23,285 nucleotides of DNA, from NCBI GenBank assembly GCA_023418055.1, contig JAEZDP010000227.1, positions 1 to 23,285 of the forward strand. The letters run 5' to 3'. A model generated the notes under the pieces. The model searched no databases, had not been told where the DNA came from, and saw only the letters and a program-made list of their open reading frames with translations. How positions within the stretch are numbered: the first letter of the stretch is position 1; every line of letters starts with the position of its first letter. The translations under genes were made by a program, and so were the position numbers. Shown here piece by piece: positions 1 through 6,806 of this stretch. Source of the stretch: Acidobacteriota bacterium (lineage in GTDB: Bacteria; Acidobacteriota; Vicinamibacteria; Vicinamibacterales; Vicinamibacteraceae).

Positions 1-14
1 GATAAGATCGGCGG

Positions 15-785
15 GTGATTCGCGTCCGCGACCTGTCGTATGCCTACGGCGCCACACCGGCCGTCCAGGGGCTCAGCTTCGAGGTCGCTCCCGGCGAAGT
101 GCTGGGCCTGCTGGGGCCGAACGGCGCCGGCAAGTCCACCACCGTGAAGATTCTCACCGGCATGCTGCCGCCGCAGGGCGGGCAGGTGGAGGTGGCGGGC
201 TACGACGTGGTGGCCGAGCCGATGGAGGTCAAGCGGCGCGTCGGCTACGTGCCCGAGTCTGGCGCACTCTACGACGCCCTCACGCCCGACGAGTACTTCC
301 GCTTCATCGCCCTCCTGTACCGGCTCGAACCCGAGGCGGTGGAGCCGCGCGTGGACGAGTTGATGCGGATGTTCGAGCTGTCGGACATGCGCACGGCGCG
401 CATGATCACCTTCTCGAAGGGCATGAAGCAGAAGGTGCTCATCGTCTCGGCGCTGCTGCACGCCCCCGACGTGCTGGTGCTCGACGAACCGTTGAACGGC
501 CTCGACGCCAACGCCACGCTCGTCTTCAAGGAACTCGTCCGCGGCCTCGCCTTGCAGGGGCGCAGCATCCTCTTCTGCTCGCACCTGCTCGACGTCGTCG
601 AGCGGCTCTGTACGCGGCTCGTGGTGATTGCCGACGGGCGGGCGATTGCCGAAGGCACGTCTGCCGCCGTTGCGGCGCAGGCCGGACGCGACACACTCGA
701 GGACGCCTTCGCGTCGCTCACCGGCGCGCGCGACGCGTCGAGTGCCGCGGCGGGTGCGCTGTCGTCGCTCGAGTGGCGCTCATGA
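15..785 (+). CDS. ABC transporter ATP-binding protein (exporter type)
   Basis: This 256-residue cytoplasmic ATPase would power the membrane protein encoded immediately downstream. Walker A is GPNGAGKST at residues 34-42, Walker B is VLVLDEP with D157/E158, and the switch histidine is H190 (FCSH). The signature loop is FSKGM (133-137) rather than LSGGQ, and the Q-loop position carries Glu (VPESG, E81); both variants occur in ABC-2/CcmA-like exporter ATPases. The start is GTG at 15, because an in-frame TAA at 3-5 rules out any start further upstream in the window. The stop overlaps the next start as ATGA, a sign of translational coupling. The TGA at 16-18 may end a gene lying to the left. The substrate cannot be read from the sequence. 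Confidence 0.93.
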   Translation: MIRVRDLSYAYGATPAVQGLSFEVAPGEVLGLLGPNGAGKSTTVKILTGMLPPQGGQVEVAGYDVVAEPMEVKRRVGYVPESGALYDALTPDEYFRFIALLYRLEPEAVEPRVDELMRMFELSDMRTARMITFSKGMKQKVLIVSALLHAPDVLVLDEPLNGLDANATLVFKELVRGLALQGRSILFCSHLLDVVERLCTRLVVIADGRAIAEGTSAAVAAQAGRDTLEDAFASLTGARDASSAAAGALSSLEWRS

Positions 786-2386
786 TCGGCCTCGTGCCGC
801 GTCTGTTCGGTGCCGACCCGGTGCAGTGGCGTGCGCTCGTGCGCGTCTCGCTGCTCTCCGACCTGCGCCACCTCAGAGGGTTCGGCGGCGCCCAGATGGG
901 GCGTGCCGGCGCCACCTCGCTCGTCGGCGCGTTCTTCGCGCAGCTGGTCTACGGCGGCCTGTGCGCGCTCTTCATCGTCACGATGCCCGATGGCTTTCTG
1001 GCGGGCACGCTGTACCTGACGCTGCTGGCTTCGACCCTCGGCCTCGCGCTGCTCGTCGACTTCACCGGCATCGTGCTGTCGCCAGACGACCACGCCATCC
1101 TGGCGCACCGTCCCGTGGAGGGGCGCACGTTCTTCGCGGCCCGTCTCGCGTCAGTCACCGCGTACATGTGGCTGCTGGCGCTGCCCTTCGCGCTGCTGCC
1201 GACCGTCGGCTATCTCATCAAGTGGACGGGCGGGTCCTGGCCCGCCGCCCTGGCCAGCCTGGCCGCCGCGCTCACCACGGCCACGCTCGTGCCGCTCGCC
1301 GCCATCGTCCTCTTCGTGTCGCTCTTGACGCTCATGCCGGCCGACCGGCTGCAGCGCGGGCTCGGGTACCTGCAGTTCGCCCTGTCGTTTGTCTTCATTG
1401 GGGGATTCATTCTCTACTCGCGTTCGCTGCGCGAGTTCGCGGCGCTCGAGGTGGCCAAGACGCCCGTGGCCTACCTCAACCCGGCGACGTGGCTCGCGTC
1501 GTGGATCGAGATCGCCGACGGGCGCGGCACGACGCTCGACATGTCGGTGGCCGCCCTGCCGGTCGTCATCGGTCTGGCCCTGGCGATGGTCGCACGTGGA
1601 CGGCTGTCGCTGGCCTATGCCGAACAGCTGGGAGCGCGCGCGCGTGAACGCCGCACCCCGTCGTCGGCGCACCTGCCGCTGCAGACGCTCGTCGCCGGAC
1701 CGGCGCACCACGCCGTGAGCATGCTCGCGCGTGCACAGTTCCGTGTGGATCAGAAGTTCCGGCTGGGCGTGCTGGGCATCCTGCCGCTCACCGTCATCTA
1801 CCTGCTGGCGGGGTTCTCAGACTCGGGCGCGCCGGGCGTGAACGGCAGCGAGCCCGTGCTCGTGTACTACGCGGTGTTGTTCTTTCCGGCCATGCTGCGC
1901 CAGTTCCTGGTGCACAGCGAGGCGTGGCGGGCCTCCTGGATCTTCTACGCCGCGCCCATGCCGTTCGACGAACTCGTCGTGGGTCTGAAGAACACGGTGG
2001 TCACGCGTTTCCTCGTGCCCTACCTGCTGCTCGTGCTCGCCCTGCTGCAGTATCACGCGCCGCGCCCGTGGCTCACGCTGGTCGTGCACGGGCTGATGCT
2101 CGGCCTGCTGTCGCACGCCGTGCTGGTGGTGGACCTCTGGCTCAATCCGTCGCTGCCGTTCTCGCAACCCACACGGCAGGGCGCGCGGTCGTTTGCGCTG
2201 TTCGTCCTGATGGTGCCCATCATCGGGCTCATCACGACGATGCCCTGGTGGCAGCCGTACGTCTATGGCTCGACGGCCCGCACGTTCGCGGCCCTCGGGC
2301 TGCTCGTTGTCGTCAATGTCCTTCTGCACGAAGCCCTCCTGACCCGCGTGCTGCGCGTCGGACGGCAATGGCATTACGCCGGATAG
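782..2386 (+). CDS. ABC exporter permease, multi-TM membrane protein
   Basis: This 534-residue protein is very hydrophobic, with roughly 11-12 predicted membrane spans spread along its length. A cytoplasmic-looking stretch, LSPDDHAILAHRPV, lies after the second or third span and recalls bacterial ABC-2-like permeases of similar size. I chose ATG at 782 because it forms the ATGA overlap with the ATPase stop; an in-frame GTG lies at 773, three codons earlier. The pairing with the ATPase is strong evidence that the two form one transporter, probably an exporter since no periplasmic binding protein gene is present. The substrate is unknown. The gene ends 9 bp before the histidine kinase gene, so all three are probably co-transcribed. 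Confidence 0.85.
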   Translation: MIGLVPRLFGADPVQWRALVRVSLLSDLRHLRGFGGAQMGRAGATSLVGAFFAQLVYGGLCALFIVTMPDGFLAGTLYLTLLASTLGLALLVDFTGIVLSPDDHAILAHRPVEGRTFFAARLASVTAYMWLLALPFALLPTVGYLIKWTGGSWPAALASLAAALTTATLVPLAAIVLFVSLLTLMPADRLQRGLGYLQFALSFVFIGGFILYSRSLREFAALEVAKTPVAYLNPATWLASWIEIADGRGTTLDMSVAALPVVIGLALAMVARGRLSLAYAEQLGARARERRTPSSAHLPLQTLVAGPAHHAVSMLARAQFRVDQKFRLGVLGILPLTVIYLLAGFSDSGAPGVNGSEPVLVYYAVLFFPAMLRQFLVHSEAWRASWIFYAAPMPFDELVVGLKNTVVTRFLVPYLLLVLALLQYHAPRPWLTLVVHGLMLGLLSHAVLVVDLWLNPSLPFSQPTRQGARSFALFVLMVPIIGLITTMPWWQPYVYGSTARTFAALGLLVVVNVLLHEALLTRVLRVGRQWHYAG

Positions 2387-2395
2387 GTACCGTCG

Positions 2396-3949
2396 ATGTG
2401 GACCCGCCAGCCTTCACTTGCCGCCATGGCGCCGCTCGTCACGCATCTCAGCGACGCCGTCTGTCTCGAGGACGAGCAGGGCGTGACGGCGTGGGTCAAC
2501 CCGGCGTTCTGCGTGTTGGCGGGCATGCCCGCGTCCGACGACGGCATGGTGGAGACCACCGTTGCCGCGGCGTCTGCGGCCGCCGAGGCGTTGTGCGGGC
2601 ACCCGCACGACTGGACCGCGAGGCTCGAGAGCCTGCGGACCGCCGGCGTCGCGGCGCCCGCCGAGTCGTTCGCCACGCCGACGGGCACGTCGGTCGACCG
2701 CGAGTACGCGCCCGTGGTCGTCGGCAGTCGGCTGGTGGGCCATCTCTGGAAGTACCGGGACACCACCCGACGGACGCAGCTGCAGGAATCGCTGCGGCAG
2801 TCGCAGCGCCTCACCACCGTGGGGCGGCTCGCGGGCGGCATCGCGCACGACTTCAACAACCTGCTGACGGCGGTGGTGGGGTATTGCGACCTGCTCGACT
2901 CGCAATTCGACCACGGCGACGCGCGCCGGTTCGACCTGCACGAGATCCGCAACGCCGCGATGCGTGCCGCCGCGCTCACACGGCAGTTGCTGGCCTTCAG
3001 CCGCCGCCAGGTGATGCAGCCCGAAGTGGTCGACGTCACCTTGATGATCGGCGAGATGCAGAAGATGCTCGTCCGGCTGATGAGCGAGCAGGTGACGGTC
3101 GAACTCGACGTGACCGACGAACAGGCTGACGTGTTTGCCGATCCGGGACAAATCGAGCAGGTGATGTTCAGCCTGGCCGTCAACGCCCGTGATGCCATGC
3201 CCGATGGCGGCACCTTCTCGGTGCGTGTCGGCATCGAACGCCTGTCGACGTCGCAGTGCGAGCAGTTGCAGGTGAAGCCGGGCTCCTTCGTGCACATCGC
3301 GGTCGTCGACACCGGCACCGGCATGGACGACGAGACCAAGGCCAACGCCTTCGAGCCCTTCTTCACGACGAAGGACCCGGGCCAGCGGTTCGGCCTCGGG
3401 CTCGGCCTGCCGACCGCCTACGGCATCGTGCGGCAGACGGGCGGCGCGATGGCCATCGACAGTGCGCCCGGCCTGGGAACGACGGTGCACATCTACCTGC
3501 CGCGCCACACCGGCGAGTTGGAGGAGCGGGTCGTCCCGACGGCGCCCGCCCTGCCGGCCGTCGAGGCCGCCCCCTCACACGTCACCATCCTCGTCCTCGA
3601 AGACGAGACGTCGGTGTTGAAGCTGGTGCGGAGGCTGCTCGAGGCCGAGCGCTACGTGGTGCTCTCGGCGCAGGACGGGGAAGAGGCGCTGCTGCTGGCC
3701 GAGCAGCACGCCGGCCGCATCGACCTGTTGTTGACCGATGTCGTGATGCCCGGCCTCAACGGCATTGCGCTGGCCGACCGGTTCGCCCGGGTGCGGGCCG
3801 GCACGCCGGTGCTGTTCATGTCGGGCTATGCGGATGCGGCGGTGGTGCAGCGGCAGATCATCGACGCGGGGCGCGCCTTCCTGCAGAAGCCGTTCTCTCC
3901 CGATCGCCTGCTGGGCCGCGTGCGTGATGTCGTGCGCGGCGGACGCTGA
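2396..3949 (+). CDS. soluble hybrid histidine kinase with C-terminal receiver domain
   Basis: This 517-residue sensor kinase has a divergent PAS-like N-terminus (about 10-122), a HisKA domain with H151 in the H-box (GGIAHDFNN), and an HATPase_c domain. The ATPase carries an N-box (AVNARDAM, N263), G1 box (DTGTG, 305-309), F-box (FEPFFTTK) and G2 box (GLGLGLP). A receiver domain (about 396-515) has phosphoacceptor D448 (TDVVMPG) and K498. No transmembrane segment or signal peptide is visible, so it should act in the cytoplasm. ATG at 2396 lies 9 bp past the permease stop, which suggests one operon. No separate DNA-binding response regulator is nearby, so the output must pass through the fused receiver to an unlinked partner. 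The signal is unknown. Confidence 0.93.
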   Translation: MWTRQPSLAAMAPLVTHLSDAVCLEDEQGVTAWVNPAFCVLAGMPASDDGMVETTVAAASAAAEALCGHPHDWTARLESLRTAGVAAPAESFATPTGTSVDREYAPVVVGSRLVGHLWKYRDTTRRTQLQESLRQSQRLTTVGRLAGGIAHDFNNLLTAVVGYCDLLDSQFDHGDARRFDLHEIRNAAMRAAALTRQLLAFSRRQVMQPEVVDVTLMIGEMQKMLVRLMSEQVTVELDVTDEQADVFADPGQIEQVMFSLAVNARDAMPDGGTFSVRVGIERLSTSQCEQLQVKPGSFVHIAVVDTGTGMDDETKANAFEPFFTTKDPGQRFGLGLGLPTAYGIVRQTGGAMAIDSAPGLGTTVHIYLPRHTGELEERVVPTAPALPAVEAAPSHVTILVLEDETSVLKLVRRLLEAERYVVLSAQDGEEALLLAEQHAGRIDLLLTDVVMPGLNGIALADRFARVRAGTPVLFMSGYADAAVVQRQIIDAGRAFLQKPFSPDRLLGRVRDVVRGGR

Positions 3950-3975
3950 CCGCGCGCCAGGGGGGTGGCGCGCGG
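3950..3975. terminator. perfect hairpin between convergent genes, probable bidirectional terminator
   Basis: The arms CCGCGCGCCA (3950-3959) and TGGCGCGCGG (3966-3975) are perfectly complementary and flank a six-G loop. The hairpin starts on the first base after the kinase stop codon and ends 8 bp before the convergent cyclophilin stop. It has no T-tract on either strand, so it may act as a transcript-end stabiliser or a weak terminator rather than a classical intrinsic terminator. Confidence 0.6.
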
Positions 3976-3983
3976 AAGGCGAC

Positions 3984-4511
3984 TCAGCTGACGCGCTCGA
4001 GGTCGATGCGCTCGATGATGACGTCGGTGACCGGTTTGTCCATCCGGCCCGTGGGCACCTGGCCGATCTTCTGCACGACATCGAGGCCGTCCACCACGGC
4101 GCCGAACACCGTGTGACGGTCGTCGAGATGCGGCGTCGGCCCCAGCGTGATGAAGAACTGGCTGCCGTTGGTGTTCGGCCCGGCATTGGCCATCGACAGG
4201 ATGCCCGGCCGGTCGTGCCGCAGCGTCGGATGGAACTCGTCGCCGAAGCGGTAGCCGGGGCCGCCCATCCCGTTGCCCGACGGGCATCCGCCCTGAATCA
4301 TGAAACCGGAGATGACCCGGTGGAAGGTCAGCCCGTTGTAGAACGGGCGATGCATCTCCTGTTTGGTCACGGGATCGAGCCACGTCTTGCTGCCGTCGGC
4401 CAGACCGGCGAAATTGGCGACCGTGTTGGGCACTTCCTGTTCGAACAGCCGCACGGTGAAGGTGCCTTCGCTCGTGGTGAACTTCGCGTAGAGTCCTGAA
4501 GACAGAGACAT
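3984..4511 (-). CDS. peptidyl-prolyl cis-trans isomerase, cyclophilin type
   Basis: This 175-residue protein is a single cyclophilin domain that catalyses cis-trans isomerisation of Xaa-Pro bonds. Visible signatures are FHRVISGFMIQGG (R65, F70, M71, Q73), NGSQFF (115-120) and the closing RHTVFGAVVDG (H133, F136). The position of the cyclosporin-contact Trp of CypA-type cyclophilins is His here (TPHLDDRH, H128), as is common in bacterial relatives. There is no signal peptide, so it is probably cytoplasmic. I chose ATG at 4511 because an AAGG motif lies about 8 nt upstream; a GTG three codons earlier (4520) is possible. It stands alone between a convergent kinase gene and a divergent TPR gene. 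Confidence 0.95.
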   Translation of the reverse strand: MSLSSGLYAKFTTSEGTFTVRLFEQEVPNTVANFAGLADGSKTWLDPVTKQEMHRPFYNGLTFHRVISGFMIQGGCPSGNGMGGPGYRFGDEFHPTLRHDRPGILSMANAGPNTNGSQFFITLGPTPHLDDRHTVFGAVVDGLDVVQKIGQVPTGRMDKPVTDVIIERIDLERVS

Positions 4512-4601
4512 GCCCCACACCTTATCATCCCTGCCGCCAGCACGACCGCAGGGGTGGCCGGCGCGCGCCGCGGGCCGCGCTGACGTCCGGGGACCGATGC
4601 C

Positions 4602-5450
4602 GTGATGACGAGCATCCTGCTAACGGGCTGGTTGCTGCAGCCAACCGTCGCCATGTGCCCGTCGGCCGCCGACGCGCCGGTCTTGCGCACGACGGCCGAC
4701 CTGCCTTCGGCCTGGCTCACGCTGCTGCGCTGCACGCGGGAGTCGCTGCGCCTGGGCGACTGGGCCGCGGTGGACACGCGCCTCGCCGTGGCGCGTCGCG
4801 CGGGCCTCGCGCTCACCCCGTCCGACGCCGACTCGTGGTACGACCTGGTGGATCGACTCACCGCCACCAGGATCGTGGACGCACACGCCTGGCACGCCGC
4901 CGAGACACTGGCTGCGCCGATCTCGCCCGCGCGCGAGTGGCTGCGGACGATGGTGGCGGCCGTGAGCAGAGCACGCCTGGCCTGGCAGACGCAGGACCGC
5001 GAGATGTTTGCGCACGTGCTGGCCGATGCCCGTGCCCTTCGCGCGTTGGGTGCTGCCCAGGGCGACGTGGACCTCACCCGTGCCGCGCTCATCGTGCAGG
5101 CGGCCGCCGCCGGCGGCCAGTACGAGCGCGACGAGATGCACCTGCTGCTCGAGGCGGCCCATCAACACGAGCAGTCCTTGCGCGACGCCTTCGGCGAGGA
5201 GTACGTGCCGGTCGTCATCGCCAGGGAACTCGAAGCCGACCTGTGGCTGCAGACCGACAGGTATGCGCGAGCCGCCGAGGTGTACCGCGCGGTCATCGCG
5301 GCGCATCCGGGCCGCCCGCAGGCGTGGATGGGCCTCGCGGCGGCGTACCGCCGACTGGGCCACGTCGCGGAAGCCGAAGTGTCCGCCGCCGAAGCGCGTC
5401 GTCTGTCGCCCGGGTTCACCTTCGCCGACGGACCAGAGGGACCGCCATGA
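4602..5450 (+). CDS. TPR-containing protein of unknown function
   Basis: This 282-residue protein begins with a short hydrophobic stretch (about residues 4-17) that could be a weak signal peptide, though it lacks the usual basic n-region. The rest is Ala/Leu/Arg-rich and helical. The clearest tetratricopeptide repeats are near the C-terminus (about 210-270): a YARAAEVYRAVIAAHP segment followed by AWMGLAAAYRRLG. TPR folds bind partner proteins. The start is the GTG at 4602, or the ATG at 4605 directly after it; a GGGGA motif lies just upstream. The stop overlaps the next gene's start as ATGA, so it is probably translated together with the ABA4-like protein. No specific role can be assigned. 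Confidence 0.8.
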   Translation: MMTSILLTGWLLQPTVAMCPSAADAPVLRTTADLPSAWLTLLRCTRESLRLGDWAAVDTRLAVARRAGLALTPSDADSWYDLVDRLTATRIVDAHAWHAAETLAAPISPAREWLRTMVAAVSRARLAWQTQDREMFAHVLADARALRALGAAQGDVDLTRAALIVQAAAAGGQYERDEMHLLLEAAHQHEQSLRDAFGEEYVPVVIARELEADLWLQTDRYARAAEVYRAVIAAHPGRPQAWMGLAAAYRRLGHVAEAEVSAAEARRLSPGFTFADGPEGPP

Positions 5451-5881
5451 CCCTGTTCGAGCTCAGCAACCTCGTCATCCTGCCGTTCTGGCTGCTCATG
5501 GTGCTGCTGCCGCACTGGGGCGGCACCCGCACCCTCGTGTCCTCGCCATGGATCGTCGTGCCGCCTGCGCTCATCTACGTCGTCGCGCTGTGGCCGGTCG
5601 CAGGGGCCGTGCTGCCGGCCGTCATGCAGCCGCAGCTTGCCGACGTCGCCAGGCTGCTCGGGACACCGACCGGCGCCACAATCGCGTGGGCACATTTCGT
5701 GGCGCTCGACCTGTTCGTCGGGCGTTGGGTTTACCTCGACAGCCGGGCGCGCGGCTTCTCCGCATGGTGGGTGTCGCCCGTCCTCGTGGTGTGCCTGCTG
5801 CTGTGCCCGGCAGGGCTGTTGCTGTATCTGGCGTTTCGTGCGGGTCTGAGGGCTGGCGATGCTGCAGACACGATGGCATGA
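5447..5881 (+). CDS. ABA4-like (DUF4281) membrane protein
   Basis: This 144-residue protein has about four membrane spans. The segment WAHFVALDLFVGRWVYLDSR (residues 81-100) matches the hallmark motif of the ABA4-like/DUF4281 family. The plant member ABA4 is required for neoxanthin formation in chloroplasts, but the bacterial members have no established function. The assignment rests on recognising the motif and on size and topology. The start ATG at 5447 overlaps the TPR gene stop by 4 bp, and the end overlaps the next gene by 23 bp. No carotenoid biosynthesis gene is in the window, so a pigment role should not be assumed. Confidence 0.82.
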   Translation: MTLFELSNLVILPFWLLMVLLPHWGGTRTLVSSPWIVVPPALIYVVALWPVAGAVLPAVMQPQLADVARLLGTPTGATIAWAHFVALDLFVGRWVYLDSRARGFSAWWVSPVLVVCLLLCPAGLLLYLAFRAGLRAGDAADTMA

Positions 5882-6806
5882 GGGGCGGGCCATTCACGGG
5901 CCACTGATGTGGCTGGGCCTTGCGAGCGTCGTGGCCGCGCTCGTGACGACGGCGTTGATGGTCGTCGACGGCCGGATGGTGAGCGGGGCTCCCGTGTGGC
6001 ACAAGCCCTTCAAGTTCTTCGTCTCGTCGGTGCTCTACGCGTGGACGCTCACGTGGTACGTGGGCCGCCTGTCAGGCGCTCGTCGCGTGGTGGCCTGGTG
6101 GGCAGGCACGGTCACGGCCGTCGCCCTCGCCATCGAACTGGTGCTCATCACCATGCAGGCCGCACGGGGCGTCGGCAGCCACTTCAATGTCGCCACGCCG
6201 TTCGACGCGGCGGTCTTCAACGCGATGGGCGTGTTCATCCTCACGCTCTCGCTGATGCTCGCAGCGATCTGGATCCTGCTGGTACGGGAACGTGACGGGC
6301 ACACGGTCTTCCGGACTGCCGCGCGGTGGGGCGCAGCGGTCACGTTGCTCGGACTGGGTGTCGGCGGGCTCATGGTGCAGCCGACGGACCGACAACGCGC
6401 AGAGTCGCGGCAGGGCGTACGTCCATTGCTGTCGGGCGGCCACGCGGTTGGCGTCGCCGATGGCGGCCCCGGCCTGCCGCTGCTCAACTGGAGTACTGAC
6501 GGCGGCGATCTGCGCGTGGCGCATTTCGTCGGTCTCCACGCCCTGCAGGCGCTGCCGCTGCTGGCGTGGGCCCTGGTGCGGACCAGGCGGTGGTCCGAGG
6601 CCGTCGTGCGGCGCGTGCTCGCCGTGATCGGCTCCGGCTACACCGCCGTCGTGCTCGTCGCGCTGCACCAGGCGCAGCGCGGCCAGCCGCTGCTGGCGCC
6701 CGATGCGGCCACCCTTCTGTGGCTCGCGCTCATCGTCGGCATCGGCGCCCCGGTGCTGCTGGCCCTCCTGCTCGTCAGAACGCCGCGCCGAGCAGCACCG
6801 CGTTGA
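5859..6806 (+). CDS. conserved multi-TM membrane protein, function unknown
   Basis: This 315-residue protein has about eight hydrophobic segments (roughly 17-37, 48-68, 77-101, 114-141, 153-175, 218-242, 247-270 and 283-307). Striking polar residues lie in or at the edges of the membrane spans: HKPFKFF (H48), GSHFN (H108), AHFVGLH (H222 and H227, five apart) and ALHQAQ (H270). Such spacing could serve metal, heme or quinone binding, but that is inference only. The ATG at 5859 lies inside the ABA4-like gene (23-bp overlap); an in-frame ATG at 5907 is an alternative that would remove the overlap. The 3' end runs 32 bp into the convergent M14 peptidase gene. I do not recognise the family by name. 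Confidence 0.75.
   Translation: MLQTRWHEGRAIHGPLMWLGLASVVAALVTTALMVVDGRMVSGAPVWHKPFKFFVSSVLYAWTLTWYVGRLSGARRVVAWWAGTVTAVALAIELVLITMQAARGVGSHFNVATPFDAAVFNAMGVFILTLSLMLAAIWILLVRERDGHTVFRTAARWGAAVTLLGLGVGGLMVQPTDRQRAESRQGVRPLLSGGHAVGVADGGPGLPLLNWSTDGGDLRVAHFVGLHALQALPLLAWALVRTRRWSEAVVRRVLAVIGSGYTAVVLVALHQAQRGQPLLAPDAATLLWLALIVGIGAPVLLALLLVRTPRRAAPR

Noticed and set aside
4521..4601. Divergent spacer between the cyclophilin and TPR genes, searched for promoters
   Set aside because: It is GC-rich with no convincing -10/-35 pairs or palindrome; nothing could be supported.
4655..5446. Upstream extension of the ABA4-like reading frame
   Set aside because: The frame is open but Arg/Gly/Ala-rich nonsense overlapping the TPR gene; the ATGA junction at 5447 is the natural start.
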